A DNA stretch of 64,000 bases, taken from contig QANU01076928.1 of assembly GCA_003254905.1 (NCBI GenBank), forward strand, positions 521,207 to 585,206, in the 5' to 3' direction. The notes below the pieces were generated by a model that made no database searches, was not told where the DNA came from, and saw only the letters and a program-made list of their open reading frames with translations. This stretch comes from Nissolia schottii. Taxonomy: Eukaryota; Streptophyta; Magnoliopsida; Fabales; Fabaceae. This document shows, piece after piece, positions 25,913-37,242 of the stretch. The translations under genes and the position numbers were made by a program. Within the stretch, counting starts at the first letter, position 1; the number at the start of each line of letters is the position of its first letter.

Positions 25913-27133
25913 TGTGGCGTTTGAACTTTGAACCTTTCTTCTTCTTTTCCTTCTCTCTCTCACATCATTTTCTTTTCTATTTCTAGAGAGAGAGAGTCTG
26001 CACTTTGCAGCAATTACACTTTACTTACTACACGCACAGTTGGGGGAAATAATAAATTCACACTACACACTAATCTTCTTCGTTTGGTTGACTCGTGAAT
26101 GAAGCTGCAGGGAACAGTTGTCACCCTGCTGCTCAGCCTTATCACATCTGATGCAGTCTCAATCCGACGGTGCAGTACCGCACCAACATCGTCAACACCT
26201 CATTATTGATCATAAAAAATGTATGATATTAATGTTGACGATGGCATATTGATGTGGATATTATTGGGGTAGGTCCACATTTTTACAGCTGTGATGTAAG
26301 ATTTGGGGGAGTGGGGTGTGCCATGGGCCATGGGCTTGTGGAGCCTCACTTTTCTGTTCTCAGAAAAAAAAAATGTAAAATAAGGCTTTGGCAGTTAAAT
26401 TTATCATTATTGCTAGTTCCAAGGTGTTTTATTCTTCTTGGTAGGAGGTGGATTGTGCTTTTATTTTTTATTTTTTTGAATGCGACACGACAAAAGCAAC
26501 GTGAGGAGAGAGAGGAGGGAATAACGCCATTAACGGGTTCACGGGATAACACCAAATTTTACTATGCTGCTGAGCTGAAATTACGTGATTTGCCTTGATG
26601 AGTGGCACATAGGATTTTATTACGTGATGTGATGTTATATTTTGATCCGACGGTGGAGAATGGTCGACGGCTGAGTTGGTTGAATTTTTTGACTTCGGGG
26701 AAAGATTAGTGTAGTTCGCAAGCGTCACCAGCGTACGCAGCGCATGGGGATGGGGTCAAAATAACAAAGGAATTTCAATCTCCTTCAGGATTTGGACATT
26801 TCGCATTTTTATTAAGGTTTAGGAGTAAAGTAAAAGATTTGGAATAAATGATATATTTATTGTCATTAGAAGCATGTGCAATTTTTTCTAAGATATTTGT
26901 TAATAATTTTTTTTCACCGAAAAGGAGTCCTAAAATTAAAAGTGGCTACTAATGCATATAAAATCATTTTTACGAAAATGTTGGATATGCAAAAGAGGAA
27001 CATTAAAAATGACTAATTCATCATTTCTCGTGAATAAAATTGAATCTCAAATTCTAATTTATCTAATCGTAAGTAATTCGCAGGAAGACGTGAGCAACAT
27101 GAAACCTATCGAATGAGAAAAAAATTAAATGAA
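25913..27133. other. Shared upstream region of the RLP4-type and FES1-like genes, left part
   Basis: The two genes diverge, with starts at 25912 (-) and 28248 (+). A short CT-rich leader with a GAGAGAGAG tract (25985-25995) precedes the RLP4-type start. No open frame here matches a known protein. 26080-26250 may belong to the RLP4-type promoter. Confidence 0.45.
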
Positions 27134-27319
27134 TTACTTCCAATGAACCAAACTCACAAATAACATTCCAAAAGCCTTTTTCTCAATCAACTTGTAACCC
27201 TTTAGTTCAATCATTAAGTTGTTGTCACCAATGAAACCACAAATCCAATAACCTTCATCACCACATAACAAACCACGAAAGTTAACAGGGCCCGAATTAC
27301 CAATAGAACTTTGATCCAT
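27134..27319 (-). pseudogene. RNase H fragment of a LINE-type retrotransposon
   Basis: The minus-strand translation starts MDQSSIGNSGPVNFRGLL and continues CGDEGYWICGFIG with NNLMIELKGYKL. This follows the plant non-LTR element RNase H pattern (DGSSxGNPGPAGFGGLL, then G-W-I-x-GF and NN-x-x-AEL). The active-site Asp of the DGS motif is kept as MDQ, but the AEL alanine is changed and the frame is short. It is a decayed fragment of roughly 60 codons. No reverse-transcriptase core was recognised upstream on this strand. Confidence 0.6.
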
Positions 27320-28247
27320 CTATGTACGGATGTTGTGGAAAATAAAAGAAATAGGTATAATATTATTACTAAGGACAACATCGTAGGTTGTGCGAAGAAG
27401 TAGAGAGCTCGGGAATTTAGAGAAATTGTCTAACCAATCCATGTGGTTGCCAAACTACAAGAACGTCACGAGGAGATCAATTAAATCAAGCCAAGTCAAA
27501 CAATCAATTAAGTCACGATGCAACCAAATAAACAAGCCCAAAGTGCAAGTTTTGAGACCAAGAGGCATAAGAGTAAAGATCCTGCAATTATGGAGAGCCC
27601 TCACACCAAACATCCTTCACCTTATCAATTGTATCGGACACATTTTGACAGTTAAAGCGAAGTTCGAAAATAATTGCCTCCAGCGAGAGTACACCTGTAG
27701 GCTAGATAAAAGGAAAATTATCATCAGAAAAGCTTTTTTTACTCAAACCATAATTTTGAAATCTTGAAATGGTAAACCAAACCAAAAATGCTAGAAAACC
27801 AACGAGGCATACAAGAATAGAAGAAAGTTGTGAGAGAATTGGTGAAGCAGTAGTAAGTAGAGGGCCCAAAGCTAGCTCGTAACTTGCAGGCACAAATGGG
27901 CTGTGGGCTACGGCAAAAATAATAGAAGCAGGATTAATGGGCTGAGAGGTGTAAGGAGGGGGGTGTTTTCCTACACTGTACGTGTCCAACTAGGACTCAG
28001 ATGTACACGTCAGATGTGCATCCCAATCGCATCAATGAGTATTTGGTGTTTGTTTGGGGACTCGTGTGCCCTTCTCTTCTCTTCCCTTCCCTTCCCTTCC
28101 CTTCCCCTTTGAGTTAATTTATGTTGTCTGCTTGACTCACACAAACTCGGGTATTATGCGTTAAAAAAAGTTTACAAAAAAAAAGCTTGCAATTTGGGAT
28201 TTGCGATTTCGTGCCCTCACCACTTCCACCCTGCCGCGAGACCACCA
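27320..28247. other. Intergenic DNA and FES1-like promoter region with (CTTCC)n tract
   Basis: Open frames up to 125 codons exist on both strands at 27390-27989 but match nothing I know and may be further retroelement debris. A pyrimidine tract of CTTCC units lies at about 28071-28107, 140 bases before the FES1-like start codon. Confidence 0.45.
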
Positions 28248-28407
28248 ATGTCTCGCTCTCATTCGCCCGTCTCCGATGACGATAACTCCGATCCATCCCT
28301 TGAAGTCTCTGACTCCGACGTTGACGCCAATGCCTCTGAAGATGATGAAGAAGAAGAACCTCAAGAAGAAGAGGATGAGGAGGAAGAAGAACCTCAAGAA
28401 GAAGAAG

Positions 28408-28439
<32 letters not shown>

Positions 28440-28472
28440 GAAGAAGAAGAAGAAGAAGTTGAAGAGGTAGAA

Positions 28473-28504
<32 letters not shown>

Positions 28505-31500
28505 AGAAGAAGAGGTAGAGGAAGAAGAAGAGGAGGTGGAAGAGGAGGTAGAGGAAGAGGAAGAAGAAGTAGAGAAGGAGGAGGACAATGTGGCGGATTC
28601 TCCACCCCACTCCGATAACGATCGCAAAGGTTTCTCAATTCACCAATTAATTATCATTTTCATTCATAATTATATCCACTATAGCACTGAATTTTTGCTA
28701 TATAGTTTTCGTAGCTAGGCTTTCGATACACTGTTGTTGGCTTGCATGTTGTTTGATTAGCCCTCCAACTATGGCCTCCTTTGATACATGTAGCCGACCA
28801 CACATAGTTGTTGTTGTCATTGTTGTATGTGACTCTGTGATGATATATATCAATCACCATGCTGATGTTGCTCTCTCTACTTGCTTTTCTGTGATTTACG
28901 TTACTGCTTAGATTTTGGGGTGGGGGGAAGAGGGTTTAGGAGAGGAAATTCCTAGCTGGATGCACCTCAAGTTTCGTGATGATTAGGCTTAACTGAACAT
29001 GTGCTCCGAAGTCTGAGGGAGGGGATATTTCATAGGTTTCATGTGACGGTTTTGGCCATTAAAGCCAGGCGGCACATGTTAATACTGGGCGACTGGCATT
29101 CTGTGGTTACTGCAGCATTTAAGTGACCGATCGAATCCAACCCAACCGTTCCCAATCTGACCCTATTGGGCCAGTTCAATTTTGTTGTAACGAAAATTTA
29201 CGTTTGGGTTGGAGAGAAAAAGGAAATGGTTGGGGCTAGGGAGGAAGCACATGCTAGTGAGGACTGAGAATTTTGAACCTTATGGGTTTTGCTGCTAAGC
29301 TAATTTAATGGGAGCTTGACTAGCATTGTCTATAGTAGGTGTTTAATTACTTAACATGCGGAGCTTACGGTTTTTTTTAAAAATGTGTATAGAAGTTTCT
29401 GGATCGGGAATGTATGAGAAAATGGAAACTCAAGCTGAAATACAGTGGAAGAGTACTGTATGACCTTTTAATAACATCATGTTGTACTTTTAATATAGTC
29501 TTATAACTCTTATGGGAAGTAGGGGCCTTCTAGGTGCTTAAAACATATTTTGATAACCTGGCCAGTAAGAAGAAGGGTTTGAGATTTTGAAATCCTGTTG
29601 GAGTCAAACTGTATTTGGACGTTACTTGTATATTCTATAATATTTTTTGGATGCAATATTCTATAAATATATGGTAATATAAAAAATGACATAATTATGT
29701 TAAGAATGTTGCTATTCAGTACAGAAGTTTGATGTACGAAACTGGCGGATGATGTGGCAATAATAACAGTACATGACACTGGTTTCAGTTTTATCATATA
29801 GACACGACCATTTTGCAAAATCATTGGCCGAAATCTTTCGTAAGTAGTTTCATACAAAATACTTTCGCACCATTAAACATTTTCATATGTCAAATTGGTT
29901 CACTTGTATGAATGTCTAGTCATGGTGAATAGATGCATGTTAGAACAATGATATGGAGATGTGCAGTGCCATGCATGCAATTGTTTGGTGCACCTTGGAG
30001 TGGAATGCTTGAATTTGTGAGGATGCATCTTTGCCACTAATTTGTTCTCACGCATGATTTTGTTTTTGGCTTCTCTTTGGTGTTTTGCTCATAGCTAAAG
30101 GAGTTCCTATTCCAAATATACAAACCAATGGCATTGCTCTTTGACTAGTATTTTTTACGGTAGTCCAATCTTTCATAATGTGTATTGTGGTAGGTAATAC
30201 AATTTCGTCTTTTGTCTTTATGAAATGGTTTAGTTTAGGGAAGAAGATTCAATGTTTTATTTATATATATCTATCTGATTTAGTTTTTTTTTTTTTTTTT
30301 TTTCAGTTGTAGACTCAAGCCAACATATGGAGTCTGAGGGGCAAGAGGAGAACTTGAGGGCAGTTTCTGCTGTGGCAGAAAACCCTGCAGTAATGCCTTC
30401 ATCTAGTTTGCATTCCAAGGAAGAGAATCATGCCGTGCTCAAAGCTTCTGTTCCTTCATGTGAGACACTAACATTGAAAAAGGAAGACATTCATCCAAAA
30501 CATGAAATTTCAAGTCATCCAAAATCACTGACTTCTGCTGAAGATGGCAAAAGTCAAGTTTTAGAGGTTGATGTTGAAAATGCTGGAACCCTTCTACAGA
30601 GTAAAACCTTTGAAGGATGCAGTGGACCAAGTTACAATAGCAAAGCTTATTTAGGTGGTGTTATGGATTTTGATTCTGGGGCCACCAAATCATGTAGTGA
30701 TACTGGAAAAGATGTGGCTATTGGCCTCCCACAGAGAGATTGTGTTGTTGACGGTACTGATGGTGGTCAGAATCCCTTGAAAAAAATCGTGTCGTTGGAG
30801 TTGGAGTCAAAGGATGATGTGAAACAAATGACATCAAGGTCTGGTTACTGAGGCTCAGTCGGTTCTTTTATTTATTCTTATCTTCTTATAATGTGACTGA
30901 AGTTTAAGTTATACAACATGCTGCCACTTTCTGAAGTATCTTCTTGCACTTTAACAGTGTGATTAAATTGGTTCATGCTTAATTTTTACCATCTGTTTTT
31001 TACTGAATAACTGCTTCTGATAGGAGGACTAGAAGTCCGTCTCCCAAAGCTGAGATGAAGGATGGGAACAAACGTCAAAAACTTATATGTGACTTTTTTG
31101 CTAAAGGATGGTGCATTAGAGGTAATTCTTGTAGCTTTCTTCATATAAAAGGTTCTGTGAAGAATACTGACAAGGAGGCTGAAGGAGATTTGGTTAATGC
31201 AAATCAGAAGAGAGAATTAGAATTGGAAGAAGGTACATGATATTACTTGTATAGTCAAGTTGTTCAGGAATCTGCATTGTAAACACTTTTCTAATAAAAA
31301 TATTGTCTTGTAGCAGGTATTAGGGACAATGTTCAGAGATCAAGAATGGTTAGTACTCCAATTCCATTTACTGCTTCACTAGAAAGCACATCTTTGCATT
31401 CTTCTGATTTTCCTTTGAAAATGAGTATGCAGAATGAGCAAGAAGAAAGTGCAAGTTGGCATCCTTCTCAAGAAACACATAAGTTTCAGTTGAGGGAGAG

Positions 31501-32808
31501 CTTGTTTCCAGAGAGTAGATTTGCATATAATGCATCAAGCAATTATTTCAGCACAAATCTTTCTTCCTATTCAAACTGTGCAGAGGGAATGGGTACCGTT
31601 CGAAACCAACATATATACAACGGATATACTAAAATTCCAGCTACAAGTATGTCATTATCCCACAGGATTTTAGCCCAACCAGGAGGTTCATTGCCTTCTA
31701 GTTCATCTTTAGGTGGAAACACTTTTGATTCTCAAAAGCTTTTGAACAATGACAAAGAATATCATGCGCCTAGGTCCACCTTCTCTGGCTCAGAACGGGA
31801 GGATGTTCCTCTAGTTAGTTCATCTAGGGTTCCAACACACTCCAGTGCTGTTATATCAAAAATATGTTCTTATGATTGGGAACCTTCTGTACCATTTCGA
31901 CCATCTCTTATTATTACTTCTATGAATGTATCATCCCCTGGAAATCTGTATGACCCTCTTCGTGATAGCATAGAGATACCAAATATAGGAGATGGGTCTT
32001 TGAAAGCTTCCCTTTTAATCCGTGGATCATCTATCCAGGCATCATCAAAGTTGCAGAAATATGGCGATTCTGCTGCAGTTGGGAAACGTATGTCTGATTG
32101 TAATGACGAGAAGAGTTCTGTATCTTCTCATAATAGGTCTTATGAAAATGAGCCAAACAAAAGTTTGGTTCCTCGTGAAAAAGAGTGTCTTGCAACTGAA
32201 ATGGAGATAACATCAGGAACTCGTGTAAACTACCCCAATGGTAAAATGGGCATTGGACAACATACCATTGGTGTGAAAGATGTTACAAAAGCCGACAGAG
32301 AAAGGACCGAGCATGATGCTAGACATCATGGTGAAGGCTCAGGGCACAAGAAGAGAGTAGATAGGGATAAGAAAATTAATGATATGGAGGTTGACTTTCA
32401 GACGGATGGTAGTGTGCTTAAAGAAACAAAAGCAGTAAGAACTTTCCGTGCAGCTCTTGTTGATCTAGTCAAAGAGTTGTTAAAACCATCTTGGCATGAG
32501 GGTCGTCTCAGCAAGGATCAACATATTTTGATAGTTAAAAAATCAGTTGACAAGGTTGTTAGCACCTTAGAGCCTCACCAGATTCCGGCCACCATAGATA
32601 CCGCTCAACAATATGTTTCTTCATGTCGACTGAAAATTGCAAAGCTGGTCAATGTAAGTGTCCTTTTCTGTGGCAGTAGTTATGATTTGTCAATGAAATT
32701 GCATTGACATTAATTTTATAGAAGTTATTATGATCTGTCAATGGAATTGCATTTGAGAGAAATATCTTTTATTTGCAGGGATATGTCAATAAATATGGCA
32801 AGTCTTGA
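28248..32808 (+). CDS. FES1-like: FRIGIDA-ESSENTIAL 1-like CCCH zinc-finger protein, 829 aa, 5 exons
   Basis: Probable nuclear protein. Arabidopsis FES1 (At2g33835) works with FRIGIDA to raise FLC expression and delay flowering; outside Brassicaceae the role is open. Joined exons: 28248-28629, 30307-30838, 31024-31232, 31317-32653 and 32779-32808. Phases agree and the total is 2490 nt. Residues about 30-115 are almost all glutamate, encoded by a GAA/GAG repeat. One CCCH finger is exact: C327-x7-C335-x5-C341-x3-H345, preceded by a basic patch RRTRSPSPK. A long serine-rich region follows. Residues about 750-829 form a conserved block (FRAALVDLVKELLKPSW, GRLSKDQH, IVKKSVDKVVSTLEPHQIPAT) ending IAKLVNGYVNKYGKS. 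The last coding exon is only 30 nt. The acceptor of exon 4 is a NAGNAG (TAGCAG, 31311-31316), so an isoform with one extra alanine is possible. Identification rests on the finger plus the C-terminal block; general CCCH family membership is certain. Confidence 0.88.
28339..28594 (+). repeat. GAA/GAG trinucleotide repeat coding poly-glutamate
   Basis: Nearly pure GAA/GAG codons with scattered GTA/GTT (Val) and CCT-CAA (Pro-Gln), within exon 1 of the FES1-like gene. The longest uninterrupted GAA run is about 28397-28437. It is likely length-variable between accessions, and is translated as an acidic, disordered tail. The opposite strand shows leucine- or serine-rich phantom frames. Confidence 0.9.
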
Positions 32809-33192
32809 TATGCTGACCCAAGCACCTTTGTTGTATAGATCCTGATCAGTTTGGCTGATCCTAATTAATCAAAACTTCTATCTGAGGCTATCTGTTTCGT
32901 GGTCAAGGTTGATTTGGAATATTTTGAATTCTCTAAGATGTTAGCTTGATGTTTTATCGGTGCTTTTTTGCTTGTTCCGTCTGGCATAGACTTGCTTGAA
33001 TTGCATGGTTTTTAAGGATTCATGATATTAATTAGATGATATATCAACAATACTTTCATAATTACATTTCATTTTTGTTGAAAGAGATGCTGAGAGAGAA
33101 AAGAGAACACAAGAGAAGTGAAAAGTTGTGTGGCTGAAAATGCTTGGATTCTTAGGTGCTTAGTATTGACACTTATCAGCACCTCTCAGCTA
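32809..33192. other. 3' flank of the FES1-like gene
   Basis: Probably includes the FES1-like 3' UTR. From about 33076 (TGTTGAAAGAGATGCTGAGAG) the sequence has the look of retroelement-derived DNA that continues into the following direct repeats. Confidence 0.4.
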
Positions 33193-33902
33193 GGAAATAA
33201 ATACATGGCATATTTTCAAGAAACAATAATTGATGACTAGTTGCTAGTATTTCCTAAGAGCCCAATGTTTAATGTCATATTTTAACCACATGACAACAAC
33301 ACGTTCCCACGCCACAAATTAATAACATGATAGTTATACATCCCAATGCCACACATGCTAATCATGTGCATCATTTCTAACTTTCCCCTCAAACTAAAGT
33401 TTGTTGAGCTTTAGGCTTGTTCCCTAATATCCCTTAACAATAAGAAAATACAAAGAAAACTACATAAAAAACGAGTGGTGAGGCAATGGATGCTGGAATG
33501 ATCTTCAGCTGAGATTTTCTAGCAGACAATCATAGACAAGTCCTCGAAGTCCAGCAACAACCTTGTGGAAGCCATTGGATGGGGCCAAGTGCTAAGGACT
33601 GTTGAATAACGGGTCAAGTGCGTGAGAATACCAGATAGCGGGCCGAGCACTTGGGACTGCCAAATAACAGTACAGGGCGCATGGGGCTGATGAATAATGG
33701 GCTAGAACAAGGATCATATCTACCATGAAGCTCCATGAGAACATAAGAATTTCTCAAAATAGTCATTAAGAAATAAATACATGGCATATTTTCAAGACAC
33801 AATAATTAATGACAGAATATTTCCTAAGAGCCTAATGTTTCTGATGCCATAATAACCACATGACAGCTACACATTTCCATGCCACACATGTTAATCACGT
33901 GC
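33193..33902. repeat. Diverged direct repeats, probably retroelement-derived
   Basis: A segment beginning GAAATAAATACATGGCATAT at 33193-33370 recurs at 33770-33902. Shared words include TTTCCTAAGAGCC, ATGTTAATCA-like ends and ACCACATGACA. The copies lie about 400 bases apart. The intervening sequence has no usable frame. This could be remnants of an LTR pair or a local duplication; no TSD or primer-binding site was found, so no family is given. Confidence 0.55.
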
Positions 33903-33984
33903 GTAATTAACAATTGTTTAATAACATATTGTTTAATTATGTGGCACCCTTTCTTGTAAATCCTAATTTCAGTTCCTAACTCAT

Positions 33985-34578
33985 TCCTTAAATAGAATAT
34001 CCTCCATTTTTGATAAACCTATTTGGAATTCCAAAGGTTCCTCTAAGGTTAAATCCTTCATTTGGGCAGTAGTGCTTAATGAAATTAATACTAATGATAT
34101 GTTGCAGGTTCGAAGGCCACATAGGGCTATCTCCCCTGATGTGTGTTATGTGCTGTGTGAGTTGAGTCTGTTCCATACCTATTTTTGCACTGTTTTGTCG
34201 TGGAACCATTATGGATTTCTTTGTTTGATATTGTTGGTGAGAGTTGGGTTTGTCCTAGAAATTTGGATCAATTCCTGTTGATTAGTTTGTTGGATTTGGG
34301 AAAAGGTAGGAAGCTAAATCCTCGTGGCAATGGGAGTCTATACCAATATATGGTATACTTGGTTGAAGCGTAATTCTCGCATTTTTAATGACAAATTTTC
34401 TGATAAGCAAGTCCTGTGGGATAAGATTATGCATTTGGCCTCCATTTGGTGTAAAGCTCATGAATTTTATAGAGGGATTTCTCTCTCAGAAATGTTGAGA
34501 GATCGGAAAGCTTTGATTTTTTTATGCTTTTCTCTTTCGATATCTTCTCTTCTTGTAAAGAGGATCTTGTCCTCCTAA
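33985..34578 (+). pseudogene. LINE remnant: C-terminal zinc-binding region of a non-LTR reverse transcriptase
   Basis: Read across frames, the + strand gives IWNSKGSSKVKSFIWAVVLNE, INTNDMLQVRRPHRAISPDVC and then a W-N-H segment. This follows the zf-RVT pattern at the end of plant LINE ORF2 proteins (W...P.KV..F.W....N.I.T.D.L..R......P..C..C). The downstream frame (34324-34578) gives WLKRNSRIFNDK and IMHLASIWCKAHEF, also typical of LINE ORF2 tails. Frame changes and missing histidine-cysteine residues show decay. The reverse-transcriptase core is absent. Confidence 0.65.
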
Positions 34579-35540
34579 ATCTTTGCAATCTTCCTTTCTT
34601 CATCTCAATATAATTCTTCTTTTATGCAAGAATAAAATATTCATTGGCATCTGAACACAATGGAGCACAACTTGGAAAGACTGGTGGGGTTTATGCTGTA
34701 TCTTCTGCAAGTTACTGTAAATAAATCAATTTCCCATGCTATAGAGTTTAACTAATTGCTGACATATCATAGATTTGGGGTTTTTGAACTTGCAATATGT
34801 TGGGTAGGCTTTCTTAATGTCTTAGTTGAGTTTGTAGTTATGTTTATTGTTGATTCACTGCATACAAAATTTTGTAAATCAGTTGCATGTTGATTGTTGA
34901 AGTCTCTAGTATTTATCATGACAAAACATGATTTGTAGTCACGTTATTTTATTTATCATAAATTTTTAGCTGCGGATTTCAGCTTCCTAGCTTTATAGAT
35001 ATTTGTGTTGCTCTTCAACCCTGAACTATGCTAGTATGAGGAGAAATTCAGAAATTTATTAAGGTACTCATTCTCATTATACTTGATCACAGATAGTATA
35101 GGTTGTTCCATCCTTTTAAATGCCTATACTCATAAATGTCATTTTCCTTGTAAAATTTAGTTCAGTATTTTCATGATGTTCATGTTTTGTATTAAGGGTT
35201 TTCTCATCCATGATTTCTGTGACATTTGCTTTTGGTCATTAGCAAGTTTATTTTTTCCAAAAATGCCAGATGGTCGCAAGTTAAATGGATAGATTATTTA
35301 TAGCTTTGGATAGCTAAATAATTTTTTTTTTTAAAAAGCATAGAAAAATATCCATAGTTTAAAATTTTGACAATGTCACTGCAGTGACCGACGTTGAAAC
35401 TAATTGCGTCACATTTATTCTTCTCAGACACAACTGATTCCTGAACTAGTAAAGGTTAAAATTTCTGATTACATTTTCTGGTCTTGCAAGAAAGATTTGC
35501 ATAGAGAATAAACCTCGTTTCAGTAAATTCTGAAAATTTC
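34579..35540. other. Intergenic DNA
   Basis: No gene recognised. The left part (34560-34640, ending in TTCTTTTATGCAAGAATAAAA) may be the 3' tail of the LINE remnant. The right end should hold the 3' UTR of the minus-strand gene that stops at 35541. Confidence 0.4.
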
Positions 35541-36092
35541 TCATGGAACTGTTTGTGCTTTAGCATTGCCTGGCTTAATGGCTTGACATTCTCGGCATGG
35601 TGATAGAAAACTCTTCATTTTCTGGCCAAACCATGTCCTTGTCAAGGTGCATTCCTTGTTTGTATGCCTGCTTTCTTTGTCAAGTTGTTCATGATTTTTC
35701 AGTGCACTGCCTGTTTTCCCACTTGACATATTACCACTTCTGCTATGAGTTGCTAGTAATGAGCCTAAGTTACTAGGTGGATTTCGGATCGAAGGCTCAC
35801 TTGTTTGAAATGCAAGTGCTTGTGGTTGAAGTTGACCATTGCTAATAAGCATATCAGCATGTGTGATCTTGATTGTGTTGACTGCAGAATTTAAGTTTGG
35901 TTTAGTGCTGGTAAATTCGAATTCTGGGTTGTGCTGGCTTACCTTGTTGTAGTCATTAGCCGCCCGGTTAGGAGAAGGGAGCTTTGATTGCTCTTGTTGA
36001 ATGGAAACAAGGCCACTAAAAGAGAGCGAGTCTGGGGAAACTCTATCGGCCGCGACATGCGAGGTATGCCTGTTTCCTTGCTGGGTGGCCAT
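35541..36092 (-). CDS. Uncharacterised serine-rich protein, 183 aa
   Basis: I do not recognise this protein. The open frame of 183 codons starts MATQQGNRHTSHVAADRV. It is hydrophilic and rich in Ser, Asn, Gln and Pro, with no transmembrane segment or signal peptide. Two segments look constrained: SPDSLSFSGLVSIQ near the N-terminus and a C-terminal SPCRECQAIKPG preceded by WFGQKMKSFL. The two cysteines of the CRECQ motif are the only ones in the protein. A TATATAAG-like sequence lies only about 40 bases upstream of the ATG. Either the leader is very short or an upstream exon exists and this is the last exon. It sits between the FES1-like and DRM1-like genes, on the opposite strand to both. Length and composition make it a likely real gene, but without homology the start and exon structure are uncertain. 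Confidence 0.6.
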   Translation of the reverse strand: MATQQGNRHTSHVAADRVSPDSLSFSGLVSIQQEQSKLPSPNRAANDYNKVSQHNPEFEFTSTKPNLNSAVNTIKITHADMLISNGQLQPQALAFQTSEPSIRNPPSNLGSLLATHSRSGNMSSGKTGSALKNHEQLDKESRHTNKECTLTRTWFGQKMKSFLSPCRECQAIKPGNAKAQTVP

Positions 36093-37233
36093 TGATTTTG
36101 TGCCAAATTGATTATGTGGGTTGAAAACTTATATATGCAGAAACTTGCTGCAAGTTGGACGCACTTTTTAAGTCTGATTGGATTGTGTTTTGCCGACTTG
36201 AAGTTGTTCGTTTTCAATTTTTGTCCTTTCCTTTTCTATTTGTCCCCTTTGTGAAGCATGGTGTAAGCCTATACAATTTTTTGGGTAAATTCTTGTGAAG
36301 TCAACATGTTGGATTAAGGATAATTTGACAAGTAATGATGATCAAAGATCAAGTTACATAATTGGCATATTCACCATTACATAACTTACTGATCCTTTAT
36401 CATTTCATCAATTATCTTAAATACCAGCAGCATCTTATAAATGACTTTCCAGGCTTCAATATGGCCAATCCAACATTCATAGAGGCGCATCCTTTATTGG
36501 TGGGATATTACCAAGGTGGAGTGATATAGTATATGGTATAAAATACCTGTCTCAATCTTAAGGTCATTGTCAAATCTCAATCAGCTTATATGACAAAGTT
36601 ATAATCTTAAACTTGTCTTTGATGTGTGTGTCTCTATCTTGCTCAAGCGGCTGATCCAATTAGGACGATAAGTATTGATCGATTAAGTGTGGGCAAGAGG
36701 TTTTTATTGATTTATTTATGGGTGTCTGTTGTGAAATTCTCTCTCATTAATAAGTTACATTGTTGTCTTTTTCTATTCTGATTTTTGCGTAAGCTCGAGG
36801 ACGCGTTGACGTGTGACGTTTTATTTCATCTTTGTATTTGATATATGAGAAAAATAATGCGGTTGTTTTGGAACTGGTTGATTACGTCTTGTTTAACTGG
36901 GTTGGTGATGATTCAGAAACAAGTTGATTGGGTTCTCATTGGGCTGGGCTGTGCTGAGGCCCAACAGTATTCAGACAAAAACTTAGAAGAAAAAGTGCCT
37001 GAGGCCCAACCCTATTCAGACCGAAACATGGATTTGGTGGCATTTACACTGCTAGTTAGAAGATAGGTTTGGACCAACGTATAACCCACTTTTTATTTTT
37101 TAATGCTTACGTATGACCCTCCTTTATAGCAAAATTGAACGGGATATTACCTCTTTTGGGTCCAATAGCAAAATCGAATGGTCTTCTTCTTTCTTCAAAA
37201 ATCATTAAAACGAAAAAAGAAATATTAGGGTTA
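36093..37233. other. Intergenic DNA upstream of the 183-aa gene
   Basis: No supported gene. A short + strand frame at 36845-37066 contains two copies of a GCCCAACA/CC-TATTCAGAC segment (36958-36980 and 37003-37024), a small local duplication rather than coding evidence. Confidence 0.45.
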
Positions 37234-37242
37234 TGTATAGTT

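Noticed and set aside
28114-28638. Leu-, Phe- or Ser-rich minus-strand frames of 77-174 codons
   Set aside because: Complement of the GAA/GAG repeat coding poly-Glu on the plus strand.
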